From positions 416,884 through 480,883 of the forward strand of contig NW_026252095.1 of NCBI RefSeq assembly GCF_025399195.1: a DNA stretch of 64,000 bases, read 5' to 3'. Position 1 is the first letter of the stretch; each line of letters begins with the position of its first letter. This document shows positions 12,076 to 22,959 of this stretch, piece by piece. Source of the stretch: Umbelopsis ramanniana AG (lineage: Eukaryota > Mucoromycota > Umbelopsidomycetes > Umbelopsidales > Umbelopsidaceae). The notes beneath the pieces were generated by a model that made no database searches, had not been told where the DNA came from, and worked only from the letters and a program-made list of their open reading frames with translations. A program made the position numbers and the translations under genes.

Positions 12076-12206
12076 GGTTGGTAAAAGAGCGAAGCTACCC
12101 GGGGCGTGACTGGGGAAATCACGGTGGAGGATGAAAATTTCATACCAGCGAATGAAAATGGGTCAAAAAATTTTTTTGTTAGGTTTTCTGGCCGGTGGCT
12201 CAAGAG

Positions 12207-12213
12207 TATAAAA
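12207..12213 (+). promoter_or_regulatory. TATA box of a putative plus-strand non-coding transcript
   Basis: TATAAAA, followed at about 30 nt by a CT-rich initiator-like stretch and an ACTCACTCCAG|GTAAAT exon-intron junction at 12260/12261. No coding frame follows, so this probably drives a spliced non-coding RNA, or a distant 5' exon of the TPR-MBL gene. Confidence 0.5.
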
Positions 12214-12300
12214 CCTTCAACTTTTCCTCTCTTTTCTTCTTAACAACTCACTCACTCCAGGTAAATATTTTCTCTTGTTGTTCTTTTTGTTTTTTGGCCG

Positions 12301-12406
12301 GAATGTGATATGATGTAATAAGCTGGCACCAGTCCGAAACGACATGATGGATAGCATAAACTAGAACGCTCACATAATACGCAGAGGGTTCCTGATGCAA
12401 ACATTC
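12301..12406 (+). ncRNA. Candidate C/D box snoRNA inside an intron
   Basis: The likely intron runs from 12261 to about 12459. Inside it, GAATGT (12301-12306) can pair with ACATTC (12401-12406). Just inside that stem are a C-box-like ATGATGT (12310-12316) and a D box CTGA (12392-12395), with a possible C' box ATGATGG at 12344-12350. Size (106 nt) and layout fit an intron-encoded C/D snoRNA that guides 2'-O-methylation. The C box deviates at its last base and D' is weak, so this is a candidate only; I cannot name the rRNA target. Confidence 0.35.
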
Positions 12407-12911
12407 TCCAAAGCCAAATTTTAAGCAAACATCCTCGTATGTTTTACTTATCAATACAGTATCACTGACTTGTTTACTTCAGTTTATAGATGGATCATCG
12501 TTGGCATTAGCCTGTGTTCGGTGTAAGGTTTTCTGCGTTTCCGTTCTGGCTTAGGCCATGGTAATTTTGGTACGTTTGCCACACCACAGCTGAAGGATAT
12601 CTGTGTATTTACTGGAATGATGAATTGTAATAAAAAAAGATCAAGTTGAAAAATCAAGATATGAGTTGTTGTTTTTTTATTTCTCCATACCTTTGGTGCG
12701 CTGTTGGTATGAGATGGCATGGCATGGCATAACATAATGTGGCCATTGATAATGCCCATTTTTTTTGGTGGATGTGTCTCCCTTGCTTGAATGGCTAATT
12801 GGAAAAACACGAGGCTCATTGCCTTATCACTTTAAGCAACCACCCCTTTTCTTTTCCACTACTTTTTTTTTTATTACCCTCCTCCTTCTCACCTTTGTCT
12901 CTAATATACCC

Positions 12912-14544
12912 ATGGAAGAGTATAATCCAGAGGCCCCGAACGACAAAGTATATAAATACACATGTCGAGCCAATGATTATTTCGAACGCCAACTGTATAC
13001 TGAAGCTATCCAAGATTACTCGAGAGCAATCACTGCCATCGCGGAAACAGATGATACCCATTTCGCAGCTTTGTTACATTCCAATCGCAGTGCGTCGTAC
13101 TTTAAGTTAAAGAACTGGGAACAGGCTGAGAAGGACGCTGCAGAAACAATTAGACTGGAGCCAACGTGGGCCAAGGTACTAAAAGGGGCTGTTAAGGTTT
13201 CAGTCACAAGCCCGCATTAACATATGCATTTTCATGATAGGGTTATTTTCGCCAAGCTGAAGCTCTTGCGCAACGAGAACAGTACGAAAAGGCCATTGAA
13301 ATGTATAAAATGGCATTGGAAAAGGTGAGCAGAGAGATGCAACCCACTAGCCATTTATGTATAACTGAACCACGCTTTTTTATTTTCATTGAAACTTTAG
13401 GAGCCGCACAATATGGATATTAGCTCACGAATTGCAAAAATATTGATTGACAAGGATAACACCAACATGGGTAAGTACGCGGGAGGACAGGTGTTTACCT
13501 ACACGACAACTAATCAATCTCCAGGCTTCCAAGTGCTGCAACTCATTCCAGGACGAGATATCTGCATTGAACGTAGCATCAAGAACCCTATTCAGAATAG
13601 AATCTACGAATTTGCTCAAATCATGCGTAATATTATATACGTTATTGTGGACACTGACACCAAGCATTGCATTGTGGTGGACGCGGTAAAGCTTTTTTGC
13701 ATGGTTTTGATCTTGCCTTTTTACTGGTATTGATGCGAGAATTTTCTCCCCTTGGCCCCTAGTGTTGGGACGTCGATGGCATTCTCAAATTCATCCAAGA
13801 CCAAGGCTATACCCTCGTCTCCGCTGTTGTCACTCATTACCATTTTGATCATGTTGGAGGTAAAGGTCCCTTGTTTTGGCGCATGAAAGAAATGATCCCA
13901 ATATTAAATTAATGACCCCAACGTGGTGTTTAGGATCGCCCCCGCCTCCATATGATAATATACCCATCAAAGTGTCTGGTCTCGCCACTTTACTGAAACG
14001 TCTCCCCCATATTAAAGCATACGTTCATCCTCTGGACATTCCATATATAGCGCAAGCGAACCCGTCAATCCCAGCCAACCGACTGGTACCTACCTTTACT
14101 GAAGTGACTGAAACCATGAACATTGGCAAACGTACCAAGGTTCGTTTCATCCACACACCGGGCCATTCACCTGGGTCCCAGGCCCTTCTGATTAATCGCT
14201 CCAGGTTGGTGGTGGGAGATACGCTGTTATGTGGTCTTTGTGGGCGTACGGACCTACCCGGTGGCGACCGCCGAATGATGGAGAAAACATTGCGACATAC
14301 GCTGGGTTCCTTGGATGATCGAGTGGTGGTGTACCCTGGCCATGACTATGGCTACGAATGGTCTACCATTGGCATTGAGCGAGAAAAGGGCTGTCTAGGA
14401 GAAGATCTGGTTGGCTTCGATGCACGCCCAACCGATATAGAAAAGGGAGCAAAGCCAGATGTTCAGAAGCGGCGGTCAATGCTGTCCACTCTAGGAGCCA
14501 ACCTGAAGAATAAAGATAAAGGACATTGGTTCTTTAACGGATAA
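12912..14544 (+). CDS. TPR domain fused to a metallo-beta-lactamase-fold hydrolase
   Basis: Six exons: 12912-13175, 13241-13324, 13401-13470, 13525-13685, 13763-13859 and 13934-14544; 428 residues. Residues ~1-115 form TPR-type helix pairs (ANDYFERQLYTEAIQDYSRA, NRSASYFKLKNWEQAEKDA, GYFRQAEALAQREQYEKAI). The rest is a metallo-beta-lactamase fold with complete metal ligands: THYHFDH near residues 217-223 (HxHxDH), HTPGHSPGS, GDTLLCG with the bridging Asp, and YPGHDYG with the last His. This pattern is closest to glyoxalase II and related thioester or persulfide enzymes, or to the LACTB2-like group; substrate cannot be told from sequence. TPRs normally bind partner peptides such as Hsp90/Hsp70 tails. 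It is not Artemis/SNM1, since no beta-CASP motifs are seen. Confidence 0.85.
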
Positions 14545-14723
14545 GACAGACGGAGAGACAGTAGTAGCCAGAGGACACAGCTATAGATTATAACGTTGGC
14601 TACCCCGCAATTCAATTCGCTTCGCTTCGCTTCTTTCTTTTTTTTTTTTGTTGTTGTGTTTTTCCTGTTAACCCATACCATATTACATACCAGCTGCACA
14701 CACTTTTTGTTTTTTTGTTTTTT

Positions 14724-16160
14724 ATGCCAAGTTCCCCTGCTGTAGAATCACTCAATGATCAAATTGATAAACTGTACAATGACTGCCTTGCCATTAAGCA
14801 GGATGTGGATCATTGGTTAGAGCAAGGTCATATAGATGGCCTTTACCGCTTTGATCAAATGGTCACGGCCGAATTAAAATTCCTGAACAAGGTAATTGAG
14901 TCAAGTTTGTCGTATGGCGATCTCTGTGCATCCGTCCAGTCTAAAGCGAACTTTTTTTTTTTGGTTTGAATTTATATTCCCGGATAGCTCAGAGATTCCC
15001 AAGTTCAGCAACCAGATCAAGTGATTAGCTCCAATCTCTGCTACTTGGATGCGGTGCATAAAGCGATCTCTCAATCCAACCATGTCACGGCGGTCATGAA
15101 GAACTTCTCTCTCAAAGATATGCCGGTGCATTATTCAGCACGTAGCATGGCGTCGGTCAAAGTGGACGTGGTGGCGGAGAACGGACTGGTGTGGATTCGA
15201 GTTAATGCGCGAAACGCAAAAGGACTGCGGCACGAGATTGCTGGTTTGGAAGAAGAAAGTGACTACTCGGACGACGAGGCTCCAGTGGAAGAAGAGGATA
15301 GTCTTGCCATCTTTCGAAAAGCCAAGGCTCTCATGGCGTGTGCTGAGCGACATTTGGTTCATTTTCGTAAACCCACCGTGGTGTTTGCCTTCATGCGTAT
15401 CGCGCCGGGAGACGACCAGTATGTGGATGAACACATCATTGGTAAACTATGCAATCTCGGAGTTACCATATACACCAAATCTGAATCCACAACGTTACCC
15501 CAAGTTTACTCCCACCATGTTCAAGACCCAATGACTGAGAAGTTGAATTTAGATGTCAGCACGGTATTAGCATTGATCTCCGAATTGGTGCATTGCCCAA
15601 ATGTTACGCCAGCCATGGTTCGCGGAGAAGCCCTTCAATTGCAGGCTACACAAGAATTATCAAGACGTATATTACCGGACCTTGCCAAATTATTGGATAA
15701 GAAACAGCTTTATGTAACGCAAGCGGCTTTGGATAAATTAAATAGCATCATCAGCGTGGTGGGAGGACCGAATGAAAAGGCGCGGTTTGACTACCTATTG
15801 GGCCGAAATGACAATGTTGATCTGTGGATAAATTACCAAGCGGCTGACCTTTCATACCTCCGACTGACAGTGATGGAGGACAAACCGACGGAACGTTTTT
15901 TACAACTTTTAGACCCTCCCGACTCGTTGCTGCAACGCACAAGTCGTTTGAACAATGGACGGAAGATTCGGTCCAAATTTAATGCTTTTCATGTCAATGT
16001 CTTTGGCACGGGCGATGCAAACAAGATGACAACATTGACTTCTATCTCTTGGATGCGCAGGGCTTTAGAGGATGCTGGATTGCCAGGTGTTGCTATTGTG
16101 GAACATGAACCTCGCAGTTTGGCAGAACAGAAATTACACAAAGAGATTGATTTTGACTGA
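14724..16160 (+). CDS. DUF1308 family protein (C7orf25/UPF0415-like)
   Basis: Two exons, 14724-14891 and 14988-16160, give 446 residues. The first ATG after the T-rich leader is at 14724, only 180 bp after the preceding stop. The N-terminal ~100 residues are helical; an acidic linker follows (EEESDYSDDEAPVEEED). The C-terminal half carries the features of the DUF1308 domain: VVFAFMRIA, a GVTIY strand, LNLDVSTVLALISELVHC, and a VTQAALDKLNSIISVVGG segment followed by an RA/RFDYLL-type acidic motif that resembles PIN-like nucleases. Animal homologues (C7orf25) are uncharacterised. The family call is from recognised block order; role in the cell is unknown. Confidence 0.75.
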
Positions 16161-16605
16161 ATGACCTTGTGCCTCTGTTTTTTTTTTTTTCGAACAAATG
16201 CTCAGCACCTCGGAAGGCAGGATGAAATAAATTTCTTTGCCCCAAATTTGAGTAACCAATACGAAAATATGACACTTGCCCATTTATGAGACGTTCTGAA
16301 CCCACACAGCGCCAAAATAGGCTTCGTTGTCATGTCATGGTTCTTTCATGCTGTTCACCGCTCAACTCGTGTTCCTCTTTGTTGACATGACAATATTGAC
16401 AGTCTTCTCCACTGGGCATAATATATAATTTTTTACTCATTTCTTGTCGTTTTTCCTTTGTATAGTTGCTTTGAAAGCGTGTCAAGAAAAGGTGATAGAA
16501 AACAAAAAGTGATATGGTATAGATTTGCTAAAGAAAGAATGCGCCGATATGCCAGCATACGGGAGTGGGTAGAAACAAACACAGAAGAATCGATGTATGC
16601 ACATG
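16161..16605. other. Convergent 3' flank, no gene seen
   Basis: Lies between the convergent ends of the DUF1308 gene and the small zinc-knuckle gene. T runs that could serve as 3' processing signals are present; no coding or RNA feature was found. Confidence 0.5.
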
Positions 16606-16867
16606 CTAGCATTTAAATGCTTCCACTCGTTGGATATCAGTGTCCACTATTATGTCATCTTCATTGTCGTCGTTGTCACCTCGACTCCATTGGCTCGGTG
16701 GTTTTCCTTTACGTGGGCAGTTTGCCTGAAACAATAGGATGAGTCAAGCTGTCAGATGGTAGGAGCGGATTCAGCTTACTTACAGTGTGGTTGGGTAACC
16801 ATTGTTGGCAAAGCTCACACGTAGCTGGTAAAGCGATGAAAGGCGTAAATGGATGGCAGCAGTCCAT
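16606..16867 (-). CDS. Small zinc-knuckle-like protein (67 residues)
   Basis: Two exons: 16867-16784 and 16725-16606, joined through a GT-AG intron (ACT|GTAAGT) at phase 0. The start at 16867 is the only in-frame ATG; a CT-rich leader precedes it, as for other promoters here. The protein opens MDCCHPF and contains CELCQQWLPNHTANC across the splice junction, a C-x2-C-x6-H-x3-C pattern that looks like a zinc knuckle. An acidic tail (DNDDNEDD) and a C-terminal Cys follow. The junction falls between the third and fourth ligands, which supports the splice. I recognise no named family. Nucleic-acid or protein binding is only inferred. Confidence 0.5.
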
Positions 16868-17360
16868 GGAAAGAGAGAAAGAAGAGAGAGATAAAGAAGA
16901 AGAAAAATCACCCAACCAAGCTCAGCTTTTACTGCTTTCAATTGACAGTGTAATTACTGATGTGTCACTGTACGCCACATTGGTATTCAAAGAGAATGAG
17001 GCAAATCTGTCAACCCTGGTCCCGCCCCCCTTGACACTCAAAATGGGATGTTCATACATTTTGGGTGACATTGGGGGAGTAATCATCATGACTCAGGTTG
17101 ATTACCCATGGGCCACGCCGTAAGACGCAAATCTCAGAACGGGTTCTCCTTAAACCATGCTCTCCGGATGATCAACCGGGTAAGGCAGTTTCATATGCTT
17201 AGGCCTATAGCAAACTGGTGCTATGACCGAACCCACTGCCGGCCGACCAACCTAAGGATTTCCAGCAGCATGGTATACCGACGCAATACCGACCATCCAT
17301 ATATACAACTTCTTTAGCCTTTGCAGGCTCCATCCACCCATCACTTCCATTCCTTTCATT
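16868..17360. other. Divergent promoter region
   Basis: Shared 5' region of the zinc-knuckle gene (-) and the UDP-glycosyltransferase gene (+). It holds a CCGCCCCC-like GC stretch near 17020-17030 and the TATA element listed separately. No gene seen. Confidence 0.5.
17300..17305 (+). promoter_or_regulatory. TATA box of the UDP-glycosyltransferase gene
   Basis: TATATA about 56 nt upstream of the ATG at 17361, followed by a CT-rich leader. Confidence 0.45.
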
Positions 17361-19085
17361 ATGAAATTCTCGTGGTACTTGTTACCACTCTATGCTGCAT
17401 TGGTACTAGCTCAGGGACCAGTGGCTACTGAGCCCAAGATTTTTTTCTTAGGCACCATGGGCGGTATTTCTCATACTGCTTGGGTCATTGAAATTTTAGA
17501 CTTGGTGCGCACTCGAGGCTACAATGTGTCCTATGTCAGTTACCAGGCCAATCAAAAATACATTAAGAATTACCCCGAGGTCGGCTTCATTCCTTTGCAA
17601 GATCCCAACACATCCGTTCATTTCAATGATTTCTTTGATCTCGAACAAGCTTATTCCAAGAAGGTTGTGGCCGCTTTGACGTCGTATTTCAAAGATACCT
17701 TTGCAGACCAGCTGAGCGAATTCATCCATCTTATGAACACGGAAAAACCCGATGTCATGATGTGTGACCACACTGCTATTGCCTGTATGGATGCTGCCCA
17801 TCATCTCAATATTACGGTGGTGCTGACATCGACAGTGAAAGTACGAGATGGTAAGTACTGGGGAAGGGGTAGGAGTCGCAACATAATGTGGAGAGCGGGC
17901 GGTGCGCCAGTTGGGAACGCTTAAACACTTCTTTCTGATGACTTTTGAATACTTGCAGAGCCCCCAGATCAGTTCTCTGACGTGACCACGCTTGACTCGG
18001 ATATAGTCAGCCATAGCTATGTAACCAGACTGATCGCATCCTACCGGTATATTCGAGAAAGGCTTCGTATTCTCTTAGGCATTTGGCCACTTGACATTGA
18101 ATTAAAAAGGATTCGAAGACAAGTGAAAGTTGAAAAGTTAAGATATGTGGCTCCAAATTCTGGTGCAGTCAAGCTGGTCAACCAAATGTTCCCGCTTGAA
18201 AATCCTTACCCTTTGAATGCAAACGAACACTATATTGGACCCATTTTCATTAGTCGACCGCAGCCCCTGAGCGACAAATTGGCAACCTTTCTCGATAGCC
18301 ACAAGAAGGTGGTTTACGTCGCATTCGGTCAAATGTATACCCCTACCCAACATGAATTCAACGCCCTCGTTCAAGCGCTATTGACAAATTATCGCCATGG
18401 CATCATTGACGGCTTCATTTGGGCAACCGTGGGTCTGCCCACCAGTATGTTGGATATTTTCCAATCCAATCGGACTATCAATAGCCTTGGATTTGCCAAC
18501 AATCCAGACTTTTTATTCGAGCAATGGGTTCCACAATATTCAGTTTTGAATCACACATCCACCAAATTGTTCATTAGTCATGCAGGCACTGCCTCCACCC
18601 ATGAGGCTGTATTTAATGGTGTACCAATATTGGCTCATCCCTTTTCCAGCGACCAGCCCGCCAACGCCATGCAGCTGGAAAAGGCTGGGGTTGCACTGGT
18701 CAATGACCGCAAAACCTGTACCGCCGAGAGCATATCCAGAAAAATCAAGACTATCATGAAAGATCGATACAGTGAATTTGTCACCAAGGCAAATGAACTT
18801 CGAGGACTTGCTTACATTGCCAGCAGAAGAAAGTCGTTGGCTGCTGATATCCTTGAACAACTTGCTTTATACAGTCGTCATGGAAAGGCATGGTTCTATC
18901 AGCAGGATGAGCCAACATACTACCTCTTCATTCCTAGTTGGTACAAATTGTGTCTCGCCTACATAGCTATCAAAGTTGGCAGTTTGGGGGTTCGAACCTT
19001 TCGCAAACAGATAAGCGAGATGGCTTATCGAACATGGACTCAAGGCCGAGACCTTACATACGGCGAATCCAAGAAACTGCAGTGA
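17361..19085 (+). CDS. UDP-glycosyltransferase, GT1 family, membrane-anchored
   Basis: Two exons, 17361-17850 and 17959-19085, give 538 residues. An N-terminal signal peptide (MKFSWYLLPLYAALVLAQ) is followed by the acceptor-binding half (FFLGTMGGISHT, PDVMMCDHTAIACMDAA). The donor half has VVYVAFGQMYTP, a FEQWVPQYSVLNH strand and the UGT signature FISHAGTASTHEAVFNG...PFSSDQPANA with the conserved HAG..S..E and D/Q pair that hold the UDP-sugar. A hydrophobic helix near the end (LCLAYIAIKVGSLGV) and a basic tail match animal ER-type UGTs, so I infer a lumenal enzyme anchored at its C-terminus. Sugar and acceptor are not predictable; sterols, lipids or xenobiotics are usual in the family. Confidence 0.92.
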
Positions 19086-19340
19086 CTCTCAGGTTACTAA
19101 AGCACCCCTCCCCCAAACAATTCTATGATTTTTTAAGACAGTGAAACACCAATGAAATAGTCGAGACGGAGCACTGTGGCCAAAGGGTCAGTCAGATGAG
19201 AAGAGATGTATATTGATATTACAATTACGCAAGATTAGCAATTTGAAATAAATGGTTCTAAAGTACAACTATCACCGAATTCAATACTAAAGGTGAGCTA
19301 GTGTGTCACTAATGTTATGGGTAGGTATGTTGAGCCTGTG

Positions 19341-20000
19341 TTAGACGCTTATCGTCGTGTCTTCTTGATAATACAGTATGTCGAATTGCGACAGTCTTGC
19401 ACATTTCTTTGAGATGGTCACGCGGTGCTCCAGTGGCCAGCGTTTACTAGAGTACATTTTGAGTCTGATGAGTTGGGTCGGTGTAAGCAATGCTGCAAGT
19501 GACTTAGACCGCACAGCGGTGGGACAGCAGATGGAAAGTTCTTTCAACAATGGCGCACGCTCAAGAAAGTGCGTGATCGATGCAGCATCCAGTGCGGCCA
19601 TATTCGTACATGCCAGTGTTAGTTTTTCTAATCTCGGTAGCAGAGTGATTCCCTTCAGAGCATGGTCGGTAAGGGTTTTCCAACCCGACACATGCAGGGA
19701 TTTCAGATTGGTACAGTCAGAGAGAATACATCTTACTGAGGCGTCGCTGACATTGTAGATCTTGATGTGTTCAATCGCATGCCGATGTCTGCCAATCAAT
19801 CGTTGGATTTGGGTTCGCCTCCATGGGTTCGAGGGCGTGGTGTTCAGAATGATCGATCGCCAAAGGTGCGGATGGTCAACTAATATTCCCATTGATCGGC
19901 TTGTTTGTCGTAGATTCAGCCAATCTTGTGGCGATAGCATGGATAAGATATAGAAAGCCAGTTCGGGCGGGATGTTCAGGAGGCTGCATTTACACCACAT
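19341..20000 (-). CDS. F-box protein with leucine-rich repeats
   Basis: Single exon. The frame is open from an ATG at 20039, but the TATA box at 20060-20053 lies only 14 nt before that codon, so I prefer the next ATG at 20000, which gives 219 residues. The F-box sits at the very N-terminus: LLNIPPELAFYILSMLSPQDWLNLRQTSR...HLWRSI. The rest shows irregular LRR-type units (CTNLKSLHVSGWKTLTDHAL, LPRLEKLTLACTNMAAL, APLLKELSI). Such proteins bind Skp1 in SCF ubiquitin ligases through the F-box and select substrates through the LRRs. Target unknown. It lies tail-to-head with the p44 gene, about 260 bp apart. Confidence 0.85.
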   Translation of the reverse strand: MWCKCSLLNIPPELAFYILSMLSPQDWLNLRQTSRSMGILVDHPHLWRSIILNTTPSNPWRRTQIQRLIGRHRHAIEHIKIYNVSDASVRCILSDCTNLKSLHVSGWKTLTDHALKGITLLPRLEKLTLACTNMAALDAASITHFLERAPLLKELSICCPTAVRSKSLAALLTPTQLIRLKMYSSKRWPLEHRVTISKKCARLSQFDILYYQEDTTISV

Positions 20001-20052
20001 GGAGAATAATATGGAATAAACAATTAGTCTGGGGGACATAGAAGGAACCGCT

Positions 20053-20060
20053 TATTTATA
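20053..20060 (-). promoter_or_regulatory. TATA box of the F-box gene
   Basis: TATAAATA on the minus strand. Its spacing to the two in-frame ATGs (20039 and 20000) favours the downstream one as the start codon. Confidence 0.5.
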
Positions 20061-20296
20061 ACCAAAAAAAATATTTGTCAAAATGGCGCGGACTGTGCCG
20101 CGAAAGACTCATTGTCGAAGCTGACTGAAACCATTGGAGTGGTTTCAGGTTCACCTTTGGTTTGACTAGGGAGCCATTCAGCCATCCCCCACTTAACGCT
20201 GCATGCGGCGAATTATTGTAGTTTTTACCTCGCACTCGTGACAACATGACAGAGTGCATGAGATAGATCAGATGTACCTTTTATTGACACAACCAA

Positions 20297-21883
20297 TTAC
20301 GAAGTAACGCCTTGCATAGGCATAACATCATTTTGTATAGCAGGTTGCTTTTTGGAATGAATTTGCACGGTTGAGATGTTGGATCCAGCCGCCCAACACC
20401 CAGGACAATTATGTAATACTTCATGTACAAAGATATCACAGTCTACACAGAATTGGTTATGGCAACGTGGACACGAATATCTTCCACTATTTGATTCTAA
20501 TCCAGCGCCGGGAGGAGGCGACGAGTCAAAAGCGGTTTGGCAAGCAAAGCAATGCAAGGAATTAATGCTATGTGGGAATGGACAAGTTAAAAAAAAAAAA
20601 CTGAATGGGGTGTATGTGTAGATTGCGTGTAAAGTGACACTTACCCACTCCAAGGCACCTCTATAAAATTATCTACAGGGAAGAGGTGGTGATATGACCT
20701 TGCCAGATGAGGAGATGAGACCAGTGTTAAGCCACACACATCACAATCGGTTGGTAATTCGCATATTTTTGATGAACACCTGGGGCAGATGTAACCTCCC
20801 ACCGTCAGCTTGGAGTGACTAAAATAAATTGCAACAAATTGATTAGACACCGGTGAATATTCTTGATCGAGGTTTTTCTTTTGGATTGGGTCAGGTTTGA
20901 CTCAGTCAAACCAACTTACCATACACAAAAGGATGGATGAAGGTCATTTGATTTGGTCGGGAATCCCATCATAACCAGATTTGAAGTGTTTCTGGTTTGG
21001 GTGACTGCGGGAGGTGGGATAGCTTCAAACAAGAGGTCTTTGAAATGTGCTTCATTGAGAACTACACCATAGGACCCTAAAACAAAGAGGCCCAAGGAGG
21101 AGGCCATGTTAGTGCTTGGGCCTACCCAGCTTTTCCTCCCCATCTTATCTATTCCAGCTTACCGTTTGTTTCCTTGCACAGGGTTCGGCAAACTTGTATC
21201 TCAGCCGCTAAACCCACAAAGCTGACACGTACATGTTCTTTTTTCAATTGAGCAATGGTATCATAGATGTCGCCAGGATCACACGTAGTCAACGAGCCAT
21301 AAACCACAAGCACTTCACGACTTCCATGACTGGGAACATTGACAAGACTTGCACATGCCATATCCAATGCATTCTGTAAGCTTGGTTCACCGCTCGTTTC
21401 TTGATTTCTCTTGTTCTTCAGTGCTCGCAAATGATCTGTAGGATTGCCGCTTAAATCCGTCAATCTCTCCGCTACACCGTCTCGAATAACAATGATGCCA
21501 AGTTGGGATATTGGATTCTGATCGAAATATTCTGTGACGAACTGTCTTGCATATGTCAAAGTCAATTCTAAACGCGACGGTCGAAGATCCTTCTCATTCA
21601 TGGCCTCTGATAGATCAATGACAAGAAACAAGTGCCGAATGATACCACGTTGAACTGTTGCTGTGTCTCGTAGCAGTCGTCTTCGTTTCATTTGCTGTTG
21701 CAAATGCGCTACCACACTGCTCAGGCGACCTTCGGCATCCTCTTGCAGGACATCCCAACTGCGCTTGTACTCTTCTTCCCAGGAGTATCCACCTTGTTGA
21801 GCATCCTCGTTCTCATGGGTATCTGTAGCATCGTCGATATCAACGTACTCATCGTCGTCCTTTTTTGCTTTTCGACCGCTCAT
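20297..21883 (-). CDS. SSL1: TFIIH core subunit p44 / Ssl1
   Basis: Four exons: 21883-21163, 21076-20920, 20818-20645 and 20567-20297; 440 residues. An acidic N-terminus with [19 protein letters not shown] is the classic Ssl1 entry, followed by [29 protein letters not shown], the start of a von Willebrand A-like domain, and [20 protein letters not shown]. The C-terminal half has the zinc modules: [22 protein letters not shown] (C4) and the RING-like FACQTAF...[13 protein letters not shown]...HNCPGC. p44 binds and stimulates the XPD helicase in TFIIH, acting in both RNA polymerase II start and nucleotide excision repair. All cysteines expected for the C4 and RING-like zinc sites seem present. 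Length fits the family (about 400-460). Confidence 0.96.
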
Positions 21884-22959
21884 TGAGACATGCGGTTGAA
21901 GGATTCGTCCGTCGTGTTAGAGCATTGAGTGGCTTGAAATAATCGGCACCCAATAAGATCCGTGACTGCGGTTTGCTCAGCTACTCTGTTGCCAATGGCA
22001 AATGATATGAAAGGAGTATATTTTTCCAAGAGCTTTCACGTTCTTCGAATCTCTCAATTCTATCTGCTTATACCCTAGCTTTGCCTTACTTGTTATGAAT
22101 ATATTCATGATAAAAAGTCTGCTATCATATTAGATGTTCGAAAGTCTCGTGACTTTCGAACCCTCATGCCCAATTTGAGTTGAAATTTGACACCGGTTCA
22201 CACAGCCAGCCATTGGGATATTAAAAGAAAATAATTTGCTTGAGGCTGGAGAAGACATTGGATTCCCAGCCGAGTGAACCGTGACTTACATTCATACTGT
22301 AGAAACCTTTTCCCAGAGACGCTGCCTTCCAAAACATTCGACTATATTAAAAGTCTGTGTTACTTCGTCTAAAAATACCAGTGGTCATCCTTCCTTATGA
22401 ATGGTAGCAAGATGAACTCCTTTTGTATCAGCCATCGTGTTAGATCAAATCCGTAATTATCTTTAATGAAAGCTTGGCATACCAGAGCTCTAAATTTGAA
22501 CTTGGCTGTTTTCTTGCTCCTTGTACGGCGGAGATTACTTCCGACGACCATGGATTCTAGGCGGTTGTTGTACCAACAGATAAAGTGATTCCAGCACCGA
22601 GCAAGGTGAACCGACTTTATTAAATGAATGAGAACCAATAATATAGTGGTCATGTTTTGAGTCAATATATACTTCGAGATAGCCTGCCGCTAAGATAAGC
22701 CACCCTCAGGTTAAAATAGTTGTATAAATTGTAGCAACAGCGAATTAAAGCTTCAGTTGTCAAATGGTGACATCTCAGAGTGATTTTGGTAGCATTAAAG
22801 GAAAAAGCAGAAAAAAGGTTCATCTGAGCAAAATTTCAGCCGCTCCGATTTGGGGCAACACAGCTTCCTCAGCCTCCCCTTGTAAATGATGCGTATTTCA
22901 ATCTGCAAAGCCTCAATTTTATTTTTTCTTCTCCCCTTCTTCACTTTCTATCACTTTAT
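21884..22959. other. Intergenic, about 1.1 kb
   Basis: Contains the upstream region of p44 (-) and of the binding-protein-like gene (+), and a perfect hairpin sequence (separate entry). A 98-codon open frame on the minus strand (22665-22369) has a hydrophobic start but no recognisable domain, so I do not call it a gene. A pyrimidine-rich leader precedes the start at 22960. Confidence 0.45.
22136..22161. repeat. Perfect 11-bp inverted repeat with 4-nt loop
   Basis: Arms GTTCGAAAGTC and GACTTTCGAAC are exact reverse complements around TCGT. It could be a cruciform, a dimeric factor site or a trace of a small mobile element; nothing nearby decides between these. Confidence 0.6.

Larger units (their letters stand above)
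12076..12911. other. Spacer between MDM10 and TPR-MBL gene, holding a probable non-coding transcript
   Basis: No protein exon fits here, yet the plus strand carries a TATA box, a pyrimidine-rich leader and a clear splice donor (see separate entries). A tandem GGCAT/GGCATG motif lies near 12714-12730. The right end is a T- and C-rich leader in front of the TPR-MBL start. Confidence 0.5.

Noticed and set aside
12912-14544. TPR-MBL protein as an Artemis/SNM1 nuclease partner of DNA-PKcs
   Set aside because: No beta-CASP motifs are seen; the metal motifs fit glyoxalase II-like hydrolases.
18980-19000. GGGGGTTCGAACC resembling a tRNA B box
   Set aside because: It lies in the coding end of the UDP-glycosyltransferase, with no A box or cloverleaf around it.
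19460-19475. CTGATGAG as a second hammerhead core
   Set aside because: No GAAA core and no stem II or III follow; it is within the F-box gene.
22369-22665. 98-codon minus-strand open frame
   Set aside because: No recognisable domain, no splice context and no promoter signal; likely chance.
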